A DNA stretch of 64,000 nucleotides from assembly GCA_021768485.1 (NCBI GenBank), contig JAIZVZ010000003.1, forward strand, positions 54,633-118,632, in the 5' to 3' direction. Each line of letters starts with the position of its first letter. Position 1 is the stretch's first letter. The notes under the pieces were generated by a model. It saw nothing but the letters and a program-made list of their open reading frames with translations. It searched no databases and had not been told where the DNA came from. The translations under genes were made by a program, and so were the position numbers. Positions 26,550-35,400 of this stretch are shown here, one piece after another. This stretch comes from Oxalobacteraceae bacterium (GTDB lineage Bacteria > Pseudomonadota > Gammaproteobacteria > Burkholderiales > Burkholderiaceae_D).

Positions 26550-27098
26550 TCAGACATCGTTGAGCCGCTTGAAACGCCGCCGCACCAGATACTCGGCGCC
26601 AAACAAAATCCCCATCAAAAGATAAGAAACGACGCCGGTGTACAGCGACCAGAACGCCTGGCTCGCCCACAGCGCCGTGCCCAGCGCCAGCGCGCCATTG
26701 AAAATGAAAAAGACGCACCAGACCTGCGTCACGCGCCGCGTATAGATGACGGCGGCCGGCGCCAGAGCCGGTTCGCGTAGACGCGCAAACCGTTCGACCA
26801 TCGAGGGCGGCGCCAGCAGGCTGTAGCCGAAGACCGCCAGCAAGGCGGCGTTGACCAGTACCGGATAGAGTTTCAGGGGCAGCAAGGCATTGCCGTAGAT
26901 GGCGGCGAAAAACAGGATCAGCGCCAGCAGCAGCAAGAGCGGCCAGACGGCACCGGCGATCGCGCCACGCAAATGCGTGCCGTTTTTTAGGGAAGGCAGG
27001 CGCGCCGCGACGGCCAGCAACAGCAGCCCGGCCAGCCAGCGCGGCTCGACGTGGCCCTTGCCAAGCCAGATAAGCAAGGGATAAGCGATCGTCAGCAC
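26550..27098 (-). CDS. COG4648-type membrane protein of the APE operon
   Basis: A 182-residue protein with five or six predicted membrane segments and a basic C-terminus (YLVRRRFKRLNDV). Members of this predicted membrane protein family lie beside ACP and ligase genes in APE clusters; their function is unknown to me. The only usual start codon in frame after the preceding ACP stop is the GTG at 27098, with no clear ribosome-binding site, so translation may depend on coupling. The true N-terminus may lie slightly upstream at a rare start, since hydrophobic residues continue (WLTVLATV). A 5-nt gap separates it from the ligase start. Confidence 0.72.
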   Translation of the reverse strand: MLTIAYPLLIWLGKGHVEPRWLAGLLLLAVAARLPSLKNGTHLRGAIAGAVWPLLLLLALILFFAAIYGNALLPLKLYPVLVNAALLAVFGYSLLAPPSMVERFARLREPALAPAAVIYTRRVTQVWCVFFIFNGALALGTALWASQAFWSLYTGVVSYLLMGILFGAEYLVRRRFKRLNDV

Positions 27099-27127
27099 TG
27101 TCGCCAGTACCGTCAGCCATGGCCGGT

Positions 27128-27400
27128 TTATATCGATGACTCCTCAGGCCGGGCGCTCAGCGCATCGACCACATCGTTAATCGTGCGTATGGTCTTGAAT
27201 ACCTCCGGCTGCAGGCGCAGACCGGTCAACTGCTTGAGCTTGACCGCCAGATCGACGGCATCGATGCTGTCGATGTCGAGGTCGGCGTACAGATTCGATT
27301 GCGGCGTCAAGGCGGACGCCTCCAGTTCAAACATCTCGGCCAGCAAAGCGACTACCCACGTATAAATCTCGTCTCTGCTCATATTACCCAGCACTACCAT
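27128..27400 (-). CDS. Acyl carrier protein of the APE operon (ApeF-like)
   Basis: A 90-residue carrier protein; the serine that takes phosphopantetheine lies in DLDIDSIDAVDL. It carries acyl intermediates during polyene extension and is a substrate for the PPTase at the operon end. The ATG at 27400 has a good AAGGGG site about 9 nt upstream, while an inner ATG at 27382 has none, so the longer form is preferred. It is a different ACP from its neighbour (12 nt apart): the two share only the carrier motif, which fits separate roles for starter and extension. Confidence 0.9.
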   Translation of the reverse strand: MVVLGNMSRDEIYTWVVALLAEMFELEASALTPQSNLYADLDIDSIDAVDLAVKLKQLTGLRLQPEVFKTIRTINDVVDALSARPEESSI

Positions 27401-27412
27401 TACTCTATCCCC

Positions 27413-27667
27413 TTATTTCTTCCGGTTTGTTTCAATTAATTTTGCCAGGGCATTGACCGAGGCAAAATGGCGCCGCGTATCTTCCGATTCGGCCGACAAG
27501 GAGATGCCGTAGCGCTGTTGCAGGGCCACACCCAATTCCAGCGCATCGATCGAGTCCAGTCCCAAGCCATCGCCAAACAGCGCGGCCGAACTGTCGATGT
27601 CTGCGGCGCTGATGTCTTCCAATTGCAAGACATCGATAATTAATTCTTTTACTTCTTCTTCAAGCAT
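27413..27667 (-). CDS. Acyl carrier protein of the APE operon (ApeE-like)
   Basis: An 84-residue, strongly acidic carrier protein with the phosphopantetheine serine in GLGLDSIDALELG and the usual four-helix ACP length. It overlaps the acyltransferase gene upstream by 8 nt and comes before the second ACP by 12 nt. The C-terminal helix ends in NRKK. In described systems one ACP loads the aryl starter and the other is used in elongation; which is which here cannot be decided from sequence alone. Confidence 0.9.
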   Translation of the reverse strand: MLEEEVKELIIDVLQLEDISAADIDSSAALFGDGLGLDSIDALELGVALQQRYGISLSAESEDTRRHFASVNALAKLIETNRKK

Positions 27668-28433
27668 GACGTTGGCTTTCTTCTGTAAAATAATTTTGCA
27701 GGTGAGTCGTCAAATGACGCGCTGCCATCACGGCCGAGCCACCGGCTGCGCTAAAGGAGCGGACCTCGATATCGTCTCGCACTTCAATCCGGAAACGGGC
27801 AAAACTGGCGGGAACTTGCCACCATTTTTCGCCTTTGCCCAAGGTCGGCGGCGTGCAGGAAATCGTCACCGGCGTCACCGTCCGCCCGCCGCGCACCGCA
27901 ATATTGGCGGCGCCGCGTTTCAGGCTGATCACGCCGCTGGCCGGGGTGCGCGTTCCTTCAGGAAATACAATCAGATTATTACCGTCCTGCAGAGACTTCA
28001 CGCAGGCATCGACCAAGGCGGCTCCGCCATCGTTATTGATATAGCCGGCCGCCCTGATGGGGCCGCGCATAAACGGGTTATTCCACAAATTGCTTTTGAC
28101 GATGCAATCGGCGCGCTTTACAAAAGCCATCAAAAATACAGTATCTATCAGGGTCGGATGATTAGCCAGAATCAACAGACCGCCGCGCTCGAGTTTTTCC
28201 AGGCCGATTATTTCATAGCGCAGCACCGCCAGCGAACGCATCAATTCCACAAACGCGCGAAAGGTCAGGCGGATAATCGCGCGCGCAATCGTCACGCGCC
28301 GCTCGCGCTTCCAGACCACCAGATATAAGGCCGGGAAAACCAGCACGCGCAGCAGCAAGCCGCCAAGACCGAAAGCAAAAAAGCTGAGGCCTGTGGCAAA
28401 CACACGCCAATAGCGTCCCAGCACATCATGCAT
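27660..28433 (-). CDS. 1-acylglycerol-3-phosphate acyltransferase-like protein of the APE operon
   Basis: A 257-residue PlsC-type acyltransferase with an N-terminal membrane segment (GLSFFAFGLGGLLLRVLVFP), the His-x4-Asp site in LANHPTLIDTVF and the phosphate-binding block IVFPEGTRTP. It could transfer the polyene acyl chain to a glycerophosphate- or lipid-like acceptor, giving the membrane-bound pigment form. With the LpxL-like enzyme it makes two acyltransferases in the operon. It overlaps the chain-length-factor gene and the ACP gene by 8 nt each. Confidence 0.86.
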   Translation of the reverse strand: MHDVLGRYWRVFATGLSFFAFGLGGLLLRVLVFPALYLVVWKRERRVTIARAIIRLTFRAFVELMRSLAVLRYEIIGLEKLERGGLLILANHPTLIDTVFLMAFVKRADCIVKSNLWNNPFMRGPIRAAGYINNDGGAALVDACVKSLQDGNNLIVFPEGTRTPASGVISLKRGAANIAVRGGRTVTPVTISCTPPTLGKGEKWWQVPASFARFRIEVRDDIEVRSFSAAGGSAVMAARHLTTHLQNYFTEESQRHA

Positions 28434-29172
28434 GGCGACTCCATTGCCAGCGGCGGCGCCCGACCGCGCGCTGCAGTTGCGGCTGGCCGCTCAATTGAAA
28501 ACGCAGCACCTCGAGAGCGCCCGGCAAAGCGTCCGGCAGCGCAACCGGCAGCGCCTCGGCACCCTCATCGCTCCAGCGCAGATGAAACGCATCTTCAGCG
28601 GCCGGCACCACCAGCCAGGCCCAGGCGAACGGCTGCTCCTGGCAATCCTGAAATTGCGCAAAAATCGAGGGCAGACAGGTATCATAATTAACCAGCAAAA
28701 CCATGGGCGCACCGTCGGCCAGCAGACCGCAGGCTTCGATCACCGCATGTTCGCTGCTGCTGGCACCGGCGGCCAGCGCGATATGGTTGGCGCGGTCTTT
28801 GCGCGCCATCGAAAACAGACCGGCGCCGGCGTTGTGGACGGCCATGCTGAAACCGGTCGGCGATAGCGGACTGGCGTCGGCCAGATCGCTCAACAAATCG
28901 ACGGCGCGCGCCACATCGCCGTGGCGCGAACAGAAAATCGCCGGCACATTGCGGCGGCCGTCGAGACAGCGGTATGCAACCTCGAGTGCCATTTTGCCCA
29001 AAAACCCGGCACGCCGCCGCAGCATCGCCGGCATTGCCGCAACAGCGGGATCGGCGCCCTCGCTCAGCCTGAACGGAGCGCGGGCCCAGCGCCGCCAGGC
29101 ATCGGGCGAATCAATTCCTGGCGCCCAGGCGGCCTGGCCAGCAATTGAAAAACTTACCCCGCTTAAACACAT
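28426..29172 (-). CDS. Chain-length-factor-like beta-ketoacyl synthase fragment (ApeC-like), first gene of the APE operon
   Basis: A 248-residue protein matching only the N-terminal half of a ketosynthase (the family described as a beta-ketoacyl synthase N-terminal domain). The region where the catalytic cysteine would sit reads SMAVHNAGAGLFSMARKD, with no cysteine, and the two catalytic histidines are absent because the C-terminal half is missing. In described APE systems such a protein pairs with a full ketosynthase to set chain length. The start ATG has an AGGA site. It is the first gene of the operon, so the promoter must lie in the gap upstream. Confidence 0.82.
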   Translation of the reverse strand: MCLSGVSFSIAGQAAWAPGIDSPDAWRRWARAPFRLSEGADPAVAAMPAMLRRRAGFLGKMALEVAYRCLDGRRNVPAIFCSRHGDVARAVDLLSDLADASPLSPTGFSMAVHNAGAGLFSMARKDRANHIALAAGASSSEHAVIEACGLLADGAPMVLLVNYDTCLPSIFAQFQDCQEQPFAWAWLVVPAAEDAFHLRWSDEGAEALPVALPDALPGALEVLRFQLSGQPQLQRAVGRRRWQWSRHA

Positions 29173-29732
29173 TCCTGCTTGCTCCGTGTAACTTCGTATC
29201 GGTAAAACTTCGTAGACATATCCGAGGGATTTAAATTGTCCCTTATCAAACTATGCCAAACGCGTTCCTGAAACATTTACTTACAAATGGCGCTGCATTA
29301 TAACAAGGCAACTTCAAAGCGGGAACTCAAAATGGTATTTCCTGTGCACTTGTGGCATGTAAAAAAAATATTACATAATAATAAGCATTTCCAGCGTCTT
29401 CAGCATATTAATGCCAGATGTCACAAATCGGCCGCATTCCCGTGAGATACCGAGGCGCTATGCGCGATAGCTCACACAAGCCCGCAATTGTGTCTTGCTC
29501 GAGATGACGCATGAAAAGAATTTCTGGCAAATAAGTGCTTGCGCTCCATCATGACGACAGCAGCAGCCCTGTCAGCATAAGTCTCGGCGCGTTGCCGTTT
29601 TTCCGTGAACAAAGGCTGATTTGCAGACAAATCAGCAATGGTCAACGCCAGGATGCGGCGCCGCCAGCGCGATGGCCGCGGCGCCGGAACGTTTAGGGGC
29701 CGGCAGTGGGCCCGAATGCGATCGAGGACAAG
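29173..29732. other. Intergenic region holding the APE operon promoter; no gene seen
   Basis: The 560-bp gap lies upstream of the minus-strand APE operon and downstream of the deaminase gene. It is clearly more AT-rich than its surroundings between about 29200 and 29400 (for example 29340-29390), as expected for a promoter. I cannot fix a -35/-10 pair or an operator with confidence. Open frames near 29621-29845 are shadows of the deaminase. Confidence 0.5.
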
Positions 29733-31097
29733 TTACAGGCGTGCGCCGCGCACCAGGTCCGAGGCCAGGCGATTATGGCGCTCGATTACGAGCGGCATAT
29801 CCAGTGTCAGCAAATTACCATCGCGCACAACGACCTTGCCATTGATGATGCTGCAATCGACTGCCGCCGGCGTGCAAAACACCAGCGCGGCCAGCGGATC
29901 GTGCAAGGCGCCGGCAAAACCGATGCCATCGAGCCGGAACATGGCGATATCGGCCGCCATGCCGGGCTTGAGGGCGCCGATGTCGTCGCGGTTCAAGACT
30001 TTTGCGCCGCCCAGCGTGGCCATTTCCAGCGCCTGCCGCGCACTCATGGCCGCCGGACCGAAACCGACGCGCTGCAGCAGCATCGCCTGCCGCACTTCGC
30101 CGAGCATGTGGCCGGCATCGTTGGAGGCGCAGCCATCGACCCCAAGGCCGACCGCCACGCCCATGTCGAGCATGCGGCGGACCGGCGCGATGCCGGACGC
30201 CAGCCGCATGTTCGAACAAGGACAATGGGCAACGCCGGTCCCGGTGCGCGCAAATAAGGCGATCCCGGCGGCGTCGAGCTGCACGCAGTGCGCATGCCAG
30301 ACATCGTGGCCGACCCAGCCGCAGTCTTCGGCATATTCGGCCGGCGTCATGTTGAATTTTTCGCGGCTATAGGCAACGTCGTTGGCGTTTTCCGCCAAAT
30401 GCGTGTGCAGCGACACGCCGTAACTGCGCGCCAGCGCGGCGGCTTCCTTCATCAGGTCGCGCGAGACCGAAAACGGCGAGCATGGCGCCACCACGATGCG
30501 CTGCATCGCATGACGGGCGCTGTCGTGATAGGTCTCGATCAGGCGCTGCGTATCGCGCAGGATGTCGTCTTCGCGCTCGACCAGGGCATCGGGCGGCAAG
30601 CCGCCCTTGGAACGGCCAACGCTCATCGAACCGCGCGCCGCATGAAAACGCAGGCCGACCTGGCGCGCCGCCGCAATGCTGTGGTCGAGCGTGCAATCGT
30701 TCGGATACAGATACAGATGGTCGCTGCTGGTGGTGCAACCCGCCAAAATCAGTTCCGCCATCGCCGCCTGGCCCGATACGTGCACCATTTCGCCGGTCAG
30801 ATTGGCCCAGATCGGATACAGATTGCCGAGCCAGTCGAACAGTTCGCAATCCTGGGCCGCCGGAACGGCCCGCGTCAGGCTCTGGAACATGTGGTGATGG
30901 GTATTGATCAGTCCCGGCACGACCACGCAAGCGCCGGCATCGATGATTTCATCGGCTTGTTGCGGCAGCTCGACCGTCGGCCCGACCGCGACAATCACAT
31001 TGTCGCGAATGAAAACGGCGCCGTCGGCGATTTCGCGCCGCGCCTCGTCCATCGTGACCAACAGGCGCGCATGGCGGATCAGCAGTGTCTTTGTCAT
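29733..31097 (-). CDS. 8-oxoguanine deaminase-like amidohydrolase
   Basis: A 454-residue metal-dependent amidohydrolase of the cytosine-deaminase-like/AtzB group. The N-terminal metal site is PGLINTHHHMFQ, the next His lies in VSLHTHLAENAND, then HAHCVQLD and the catalytic Asp in GLGVDGCASND. Length and these motifs fit enzymes characterised as 8-oxoguanine deaminases, which turn 8-oxoguanine or isocytosine into uric acid or uracil; hydroxy-triazine hydrolases belong to the same group. The context of a nucleoside-type ABC transporter and a Tsx-like channel supports a purine substrate. The gene ends the minus-strand transport operon, 66 nt after the permease stop. Confidence 0.83.
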   Translation of the reverse strand: MTKTLLIRHARLLVTMDEARREIADGAVFIRDNVIVAVGPTVELPQQADEIIDAGACVVVPGLINTHHHMFQSLTRAVPAAQDCELFDWLGNLYPIWANLTGEMVHVSGQAAMAELILAGCTTSSDHLYLYPNDCTLDHSIAAARQVGLRFHAARGSMSVGRSKGGLPPDALVEREDDILRDTQRLIETYHDSARHAMQRIVVAPCSPFSVSRDLMKEAAALARSYGVSLHTHLAENANDVAYSREKFNMTPAEYAEDCGWVGHDVWHAHCVQLDAAGIALFARTGTGVAHCPCSNMRLASGIAPVRRMLDMGVAVGLGVDGCASNDAGHMLGEVRQAMLLQRVGFGPAAMSARQALEMATLGGAKVLNRDDIGALKPGMAADIAMFRLDGIGFAGALHDPLAALVFCTPAAVDCSIINGKVVVRDGNLLTLDMPLVIERHNRLASDLVRGARL

Positions 31098-31163
31098 GGC
31101 ACAGGCATTTATATAGTGAGTGGATCCAGCTGAGCGCCCCCGGCTGAGCGGGGCGGCAGGCGC

Positions 31164-32093
31164 TCAGGCGTCGGGATGGAAATTGCGACCCAGCGAAACC
31201 GGCTGATTGAGCAGAATCGTTTGCGGATCGCGGCAAATGACGACCAGTACCACAATCGTGGCCAGATACGGCAGCATCGACAGCAATTCCGACGGCACGC
31301 CGAGCCCGAAACCCTGGGCGTACAGCTGCAACACCGTGACGCCGCCGAACAGATAGGCGCCGCACACCACGCGCAGCGGCTTCCAGGTGCCGAACACGAC
31401 CAGTGCCAGCGCGATCCAGCCCTTGCCCGAGGTCATGCCCTCGACCCACATCGGCGTTTGCACGATAGACAGATAGGCACCGGCGATGCCGGCCGTGGCG
31501 CCGCCGAACATCACCGCCAGATAGCGGATGCGGATCACCGGCAAGCCGATCGCATGCGCCACTGCCGGCGACTCGCCGACCGAGCGCATTTTCAGGCCGG
31601 CATGGCTCTTGGTCAAAAACCAGTACAGCGCTGCAAACAGCAGCAAGGACAGATAAACCATGATGTCGTAATTGAACAGCAGCGGCCCGAGCACCGGCAA
31701 GCTCGACAAGCCGGGAATGTGCAGCCCTTTCAAGCCCTCGATCGGAGTGCCGGCCAGGCGACTGCCGGCGAAGGCCGACAGGCCGATGCCGAACAGCGTC
31801 AGCGCCAGGCCGGTGGCGACCTGGTTGGCTTGCAGTCCGAGCGTCAGAAAACCGAAAATGAGCGACATCAGGACGCCGGCGGCGGCGGCGGCGATGAAAC
31901 CGATGGTGGCGCTGCCGGTCGCCAGGGTGGCGGCAAAACCGGCCACGGCGCCGACCAGCATCATGCCTTCGATGCCGAGATTGAGCATGCCGGCCTTTTC
32001 GACGACGGTCTCGCCGAGGGCCGCATAGATCAGCGGCGTGGCGGCGACTGCCGTGCTGGCGATGACGGGAATAATGGCGCTGGCGGCACTCAT
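31164..32093 (-). CDS. Nucleoside-type ABC permease, second subunit (YufQ-like)
   Basis: A 309-residue permease of the branched-chain/nucleoside type with about eight membrane segments. The conserved start APLIYAALGETVVEKAGMLNLGIEGMML-like region is visible from residue 20 (GETVVEKAGMLNLGIEGMM). It forms the translocation pore with the permease encoded upstream, whose stop its ATG overlaps in an ATGA at 32090-32093. The long frame reaching 32597 is an out-of-frame reading of the first permease and is not used. Partner ATPase and BMP binding protein are close by. Confidence 0.88.
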   Translation of the reverse strand: MSAASAIIPVIASTAVAATPLIYAALGETVVEKAGMLNLGIEGMMLVGAVAGFAATLATGSATIGFIAAAAAGVLMSLIFGFLTLGLQANQVATGLALTLFGIGLSAFAGSRLAGTPIEGLKGLHIPGLSSLPVLGPLLFNYDIMVYLSLLLFAALYWFLTKSHAGLKMRSVGESPAVAHAIGLPVIRIRYLAVMFGGATAGIAGAYLSIVQTPMWVEGMTSGKGWIALALVVFGTWKPLRVVCGAYLFGGVTVLQLYAQGFGLGVPSELLSMLPYLATIVVLVVICRDPQTILLNQPVSLGRNFHPDA

Positions 32094-33190
32094 GCGGCCT
32101 CCTTGACGACTGTCGATGCTTCCGCGCTGCGCGCTGTGGCCACGTTCTTGATTTTGAACGTAATGAAAAGATCGGCCGCCAGCAGATAAAACAGCAGCAG
32201 GCCCTGGAACAGGCCGGTGATGGCCGACGGCAGCGACAACTGCATTTGCGCCGATTCGCCGCCCAGGTATAACAGCGACATCAATAGCGAAGCGAGCACG
32301 ATGCCAAACGGATGCAGACGGCCGATCCAGGCCACGATGATGGCGGCAAAACCGTAACCGGGCGAGATCTGCGCCTGCAGCTGGCCGATCGGACCGGCCA
32401 CTTCGCAGATACCGGCCAGGCCGGCGCTGGCACCGCTGATCAGCAGGGCCAGCCAGACATTGCGCTCGTTCGAAAAGCCGGCATACGATGCCGCCTGCGG
32501 CGCCAGACCGGCGACCTGCATGCGAAAGCCGGCAAAGGTCTTGCTCGAAAACAGCCAGGACGCCAGCGCCAGCAGCAAGCCAAGCACAAAGCCCCAATTG
32601 GTACGCGCACCGTCGAGCAGCAAAGGCATCAGATAGGCATCGGCAAACGGCTTCGATTGCGGAAAGTTAAAGCCGGCCGGGTCACGCCACGGTCCGTGCA
32701 CCAGATACGACAACAGCAGCTGGGCGATATACACCAGCATCAGCGTCACCAGGATCTCGCTGGTATTGAAGCGGTTTCGCAAAAATGCCGGAATCGCGGC
32801 CCACGCCATGCCGCCCAGGGCCCCGGCCAGCAGCATCAGCGGCAAACCCCAGGCCGTCGGCGCGTCGCCGAGCCACAGCGCGATGCCGCCGCCGGCGATG
32901 GCGCCCATCGTCAGCTGCCCTTCCGCGCCGATATTCCAGACATTGGCGCGAAAGCCCAGCGCCAGGCCCAGCGCGCACAACAACAGCGGCGTCGCCTTCA
33001 GCAGCAATTCGCCGACGCCGTACAGGCTGCTCAGCGGCTTGATGAAAAAGACAAAGAAGGCTTGCCCCGGATCCTTGCCGAGTATCGAAAAAATGACGAC
33101 CCCGGTCAGCAGCATGGCGGCGGCGGCAAGCACCGGCGAGGCCACGCGCATGACGGAGGACGGCGCCGAACGGCGTTCAAGCTTGATCAC
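32090..33190 (-). CDS. Nucleoside-type ABC permease, first subunit (YufP-like)
   Basis: A 366-residue permease with about ten membrane segments, and conserved blocks GLALGFRANVWNIGAEGQLT and NVWLALLISGASAGLAGICE typical of the YufP/NupP family. I choose the GTG at 33190, preceded by GGAG and overlapping the ATPase gene by 14 nt. The frame is open to 33313, but that extra part is a Met/Pro repeat read from the other frame of the ATPase's low-complexity tail. It imports purine or related nucleosides together with its neighbours. Confidence 0.86.
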   Translation of the reverse strand: MIKLERRSAPSSVMRVASPVLAAAAMLLTGVVIFSILGKDPGQAFFVFFIKPLSSLYGVGELLLKATPLLLCALGLALGFRANVWNIGAEGQLTMGAIAGGGIALWLGDAPTAWGLPLMLLAGALGGMAWAAIPAFLRNRFNTSEILVTLMLVYIAQLLLSYLVHGPWRDPAGFNFPQSKPFADAYLMPLLLDGARTNWGFVLGLLLALASWLFSSKTFAGFRMQVAGLAPQAASYAGFSNERNVWLALLISGASAGLAGICEVAGPIGQLQAQISPGYGFAAIIVAWIGRLHPFGIVLASLLMSLLYLGGESAQMQLSLPSAITGLFQGLLLFYLLAADLFITFKIKNVATARSAEASTVVKEAA

Positions 33191-34832
33191 GGGGGAGCTC
33201 CTGATTCGTGGATGCAGAGAAAACAAGCGGGCCGGCGGCAGCTGCTGCCGGACTGGCGATGGCAACGGCCTCGGCATTGACATCGGCATCGGCATCGACA
33301 TCGGCGCCGGCATCGAAATTGCCGCTCATCCAATTGCCGATCTGTTCGATGCTGGTATCGGCCTGCCGCACCGACGGCGACAGGCGGCCGTTGGCCAGCA
33401 CGCAGATGCGGTCGCTAATGGTAAACAATTCTTCGAGGTCTTCGGAAATGACGAGTACTGCCACGCCCTGCTGACGCAAATCGATCAAGGCTTGGCGGAT
33501 CAGCTGGGCGGCGCCGACATCGACGCCCCAGGTCGGCTGGGCCACGATCATCACATGCGGCTTGAGCATGATTTCGCGGCCGACGATGAATTTCTGCAGA
33601 TTGCCGCCCGACAGGCTGTCGGCCGGCGATTGCTCATCGCCGCACTTGACGCCGAAGCGTTCAATCACCTCGCGCGCAAAACGGCGCACGGCGCCATGCC
33701 AGATCACGCCCTTGAATACCATGCCGTGGCGGGCCCCGGTCAGCAGCGCGTTGTCGGCCAGGCTCATGGCCGGCACTGCGCCGCGCCCGAGCCGCTCTTC
33801 GGGCACGAAAGTCAGGCCGATGCGCCGCCGCTGGGCCGGATTCAGGCGGCCCGCGCTCACTCCCATCAGGCGGATCATCGGTCCGCGCGGGCTGAGATTT
33901 TCGCCCGACAGGGCCGCCAGCAGCTCTTTCTGGCCATTGCCGGAAACGCCTGCCAGGCCGAGGATTTCGCCGCTGCGCACCGACAGACTGATGTCCTTGA
34001 GCGTGATGCCGAACGGGTCGACAGTGGCGGCCGACAGCTGATTGAGTTCGAGCCGGACGTCGCCGGTTTCCTGCGGCGCCAGGATGCATTCGGCCATTTC
34101 ACCGTCGATCATCATGCGCGCCAGGCTGTCGTTGCTTTCGTTGCGCGGAATCGCGGTGCCGCTGACGCGCCCGCTGCGCAGCACCGTGGCGCTGTCGCAC
34201 AGCGCGCGGATTTCATCGAGCTTGTGGCTGACATATAAAATGCTGCAGCCTTCGGCGGCCAGCTGGCGCAGGGTATTGAACAAGGTTTGCACCGCCTGCG
34301 GCGTCAAGACCGAAGTCGGTTCGTCCATGATCAGCAGTTTCGGCTCTTGCAGCAGGCAGCGCACGATCTCGACGCGCTGCCGCTCGCCGACCGACATGCT
34401 GTGCACGAGGCGATGCGGATCGATCGGCAAACCATATTTTTCCGAGACTGCGCGGATGCGTGCCGCCAGCGCGGCCGGCGCGCTCTGCTCATCGAGCACC
34501 AGCGCGATGTTTTCGGCCACGGTCAGCGTTTCGAACAGCGAAAAATGCTGGAATACCATGCCGATGCCCATGCGCCGGGCCTGGGCCGGGCTATTCATGG
34601 TCTGGTAGCGCCCTTCCCACAAAATCGTGCCTTCGTCGGCTTGCGTGACGCCATAGACGATTTTCATCAAGGTGCTTTTACCGGCGCCGTTTTCGCCGAG
34701 CAAGGCATGGATTTCCCCGGCGCGCACGGTCAGGCTGATGCCGTCATTGGCGACGACCGAAGGATAGCGCTTGGTTATGCCGGTCAAGACAAGACGCGGC
34801 GCCCGATCTGGAATAGCTGACAATAGATCCAT
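33177..34832 (-). CDS. Nucleoside-type ABC transporter ATPase with two nucleotide-binding domains (YufO-like)
   Basis: A 551-residue protein with tandem ABC domains. The first has Walker A GENGAGKS, a divergent signature MSVGERQR and Walker B LLIMDEPTS. The second has a degenerate Walker A (GVSGNGQKE) but an intact signature SLSGGNLQK and VAQPTWGVDVGA in place of a canonical Walker B acidic motif. This asymmetry is normal for YufO/RbsA-like ATPases of the BMP class. The C-terminal 50 residues are a low-complexity Ala/Asp tail (about residue 503 on) encoded by a short 6-12 bp DNA repeat at 33271-33314. First gene of the minus-strand operon; it is divergent from the Tsx-like gene, 680 bp away. 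Confidence 0.9.
   Translation of the reverse strand: MDLLSAIPDRAPRLVLTGITKRYPSVVANDGISLTVRAGEIHALLGENGAGKSTLMKIVYGVTQADEGTILWEGRYQTMNSPAQARRMGIGMVFQHFSLFETLTVAENIALVLDEQSAPAALAARIRAVSEKYGLPIDPHRLVHSMSVGERQRVEIVRCLLQEPKLLIMDEPTSVLTPQAVQTLFNTLRQLAAEGCSILYVSHKLDEIRALCDSATVLRSGRVSGTAIPRNESNDSLARMMIDGEMAECILAPQETGDVRLELNQLSAATVDPFGITLKDISLSVRSGEILGLAGVSGNGQKELLAALSGENLSPRGPMIRLMGVSAGRLNPAQRRRIGLTFVPEERLGRGAVPAMSLADNALLTGARHGMVFKGVIWHGAVRRFAREVIERFGVKCGDEQSPADSLSGGNLQKFIVGREIMLKPHVMIVAQPTWGVDVGAAQLIRQALIDLRQQGVAVLVISEDLEELFTISDRICVLANGRLSPSVRQADTSIEQIGNWMSGNFDAGADVDADADVNAEAVAIASPAAAAAGPLVFSASTNQELPRDQA
33271..33314. repeat. 6/12-bp repeat in the ATPase C-terminal tail
   Basis: Imperfect repeats of CATCGG and CATCGA encode an alternating Asp-Ala/Asp-Val tail on the minus strand (GADVDADADV). 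The same DNA read in the permease frame gives a Met-Pro-Met-Ser repeat, which explains the artificial N-terminal extension of that frame. Confidence 0.7.
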
Positions 34833-34863
34833 GGCAAAGCCCGTCTAAAGGAATAAAAAAGTT

Positions 34864-34904
34864 AAATAAGCAAAAGGCAAATAAGTAAAAGGCAAATAAG
34901 CAAC
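34864..34904. repeat. 15-bp AT-rich tandem repeat upstream of the ATPase gene
   Basis: Units AAATAAGCAAAAGGC (34864-34878) and AAATAAGTAAAAGGC (34879-34893) are followed by a partial third (34894-34904). The array lies about 30 bp upstream of the ATPase start on the minus strand, inside the likely 5' untranslated region, so copy-number change could alter translation or promoter spacing. Confidence 0.8.
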
Positions 34905-35390
34905 TACTATGCCCACGCCAATTCCCACCGCAGCGACTGCGCAGACATGCGCGGACAGGCACAAAAGCAGCAGGCCCGGGCGCGATTTTACAGGCATCGT
35001 GCAGACATCGAAATCGGTATATTCATTTCTGAAAAAAACAACCATTGAGCGCACCGCATCTGACTGATGCGATATCGCATATTTTTGCATGCGCAACCAC
35101 TGCCATGCTCGGCGCCCGCTTCTTTTCGGACCTTGCCGAGCAAACGCAATGCACCGATTTCCATCGGGCCGAAGCGCAGGACGGATTACCAGAAAACACA
35201 AGGTGGGATGGCACGCAAAGCAAGGCGCAAGACGGTACGCACACACGCCAAGGCGACTGAGCGCACTGCGGCAGAACAACACGGCATGGCAATGCACCAT
35301 TTTAATGCAATTTTCGACAAATTCCCATACGAATGACCGCAACAGTCTTGCCGGCGAGCCTGAAATTCATAGCAATCAAGCATTTTTTAA

Positions 35391-35400
35391 TGGCATGCCA
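35391..35400. promoter_or_regulatory. Palindrome upstream of the Tsx-like gene, possible operator
   Basis: TGGCATGCCA is a perfect 10-bp palindrome about 110 bp before the start codon, in an AT-rich setting with AATTGC to its right. A dimeric regulator of the LacI or GntR type could bind, but no regulator gene for this locus is in the window. Weak evidence from symmetry and position only. Confidence 0.25.

Noticed and set aside
24793..27120. A 775-codon open frame as one large protein
   Set aside because: Only the part up to 26544 matches ligase and dehydratase. The rest reads out of frame through the membrane-protein gene at 26550-27098, whose hydrophobic pattern and family fit are better.
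31164..32597. A 477-codon permease frame
   Set aside because: Residues before the ATG at 32093 are an out-of-frame reading of the first permease; the ATGA junction and homology place the start at 32093.
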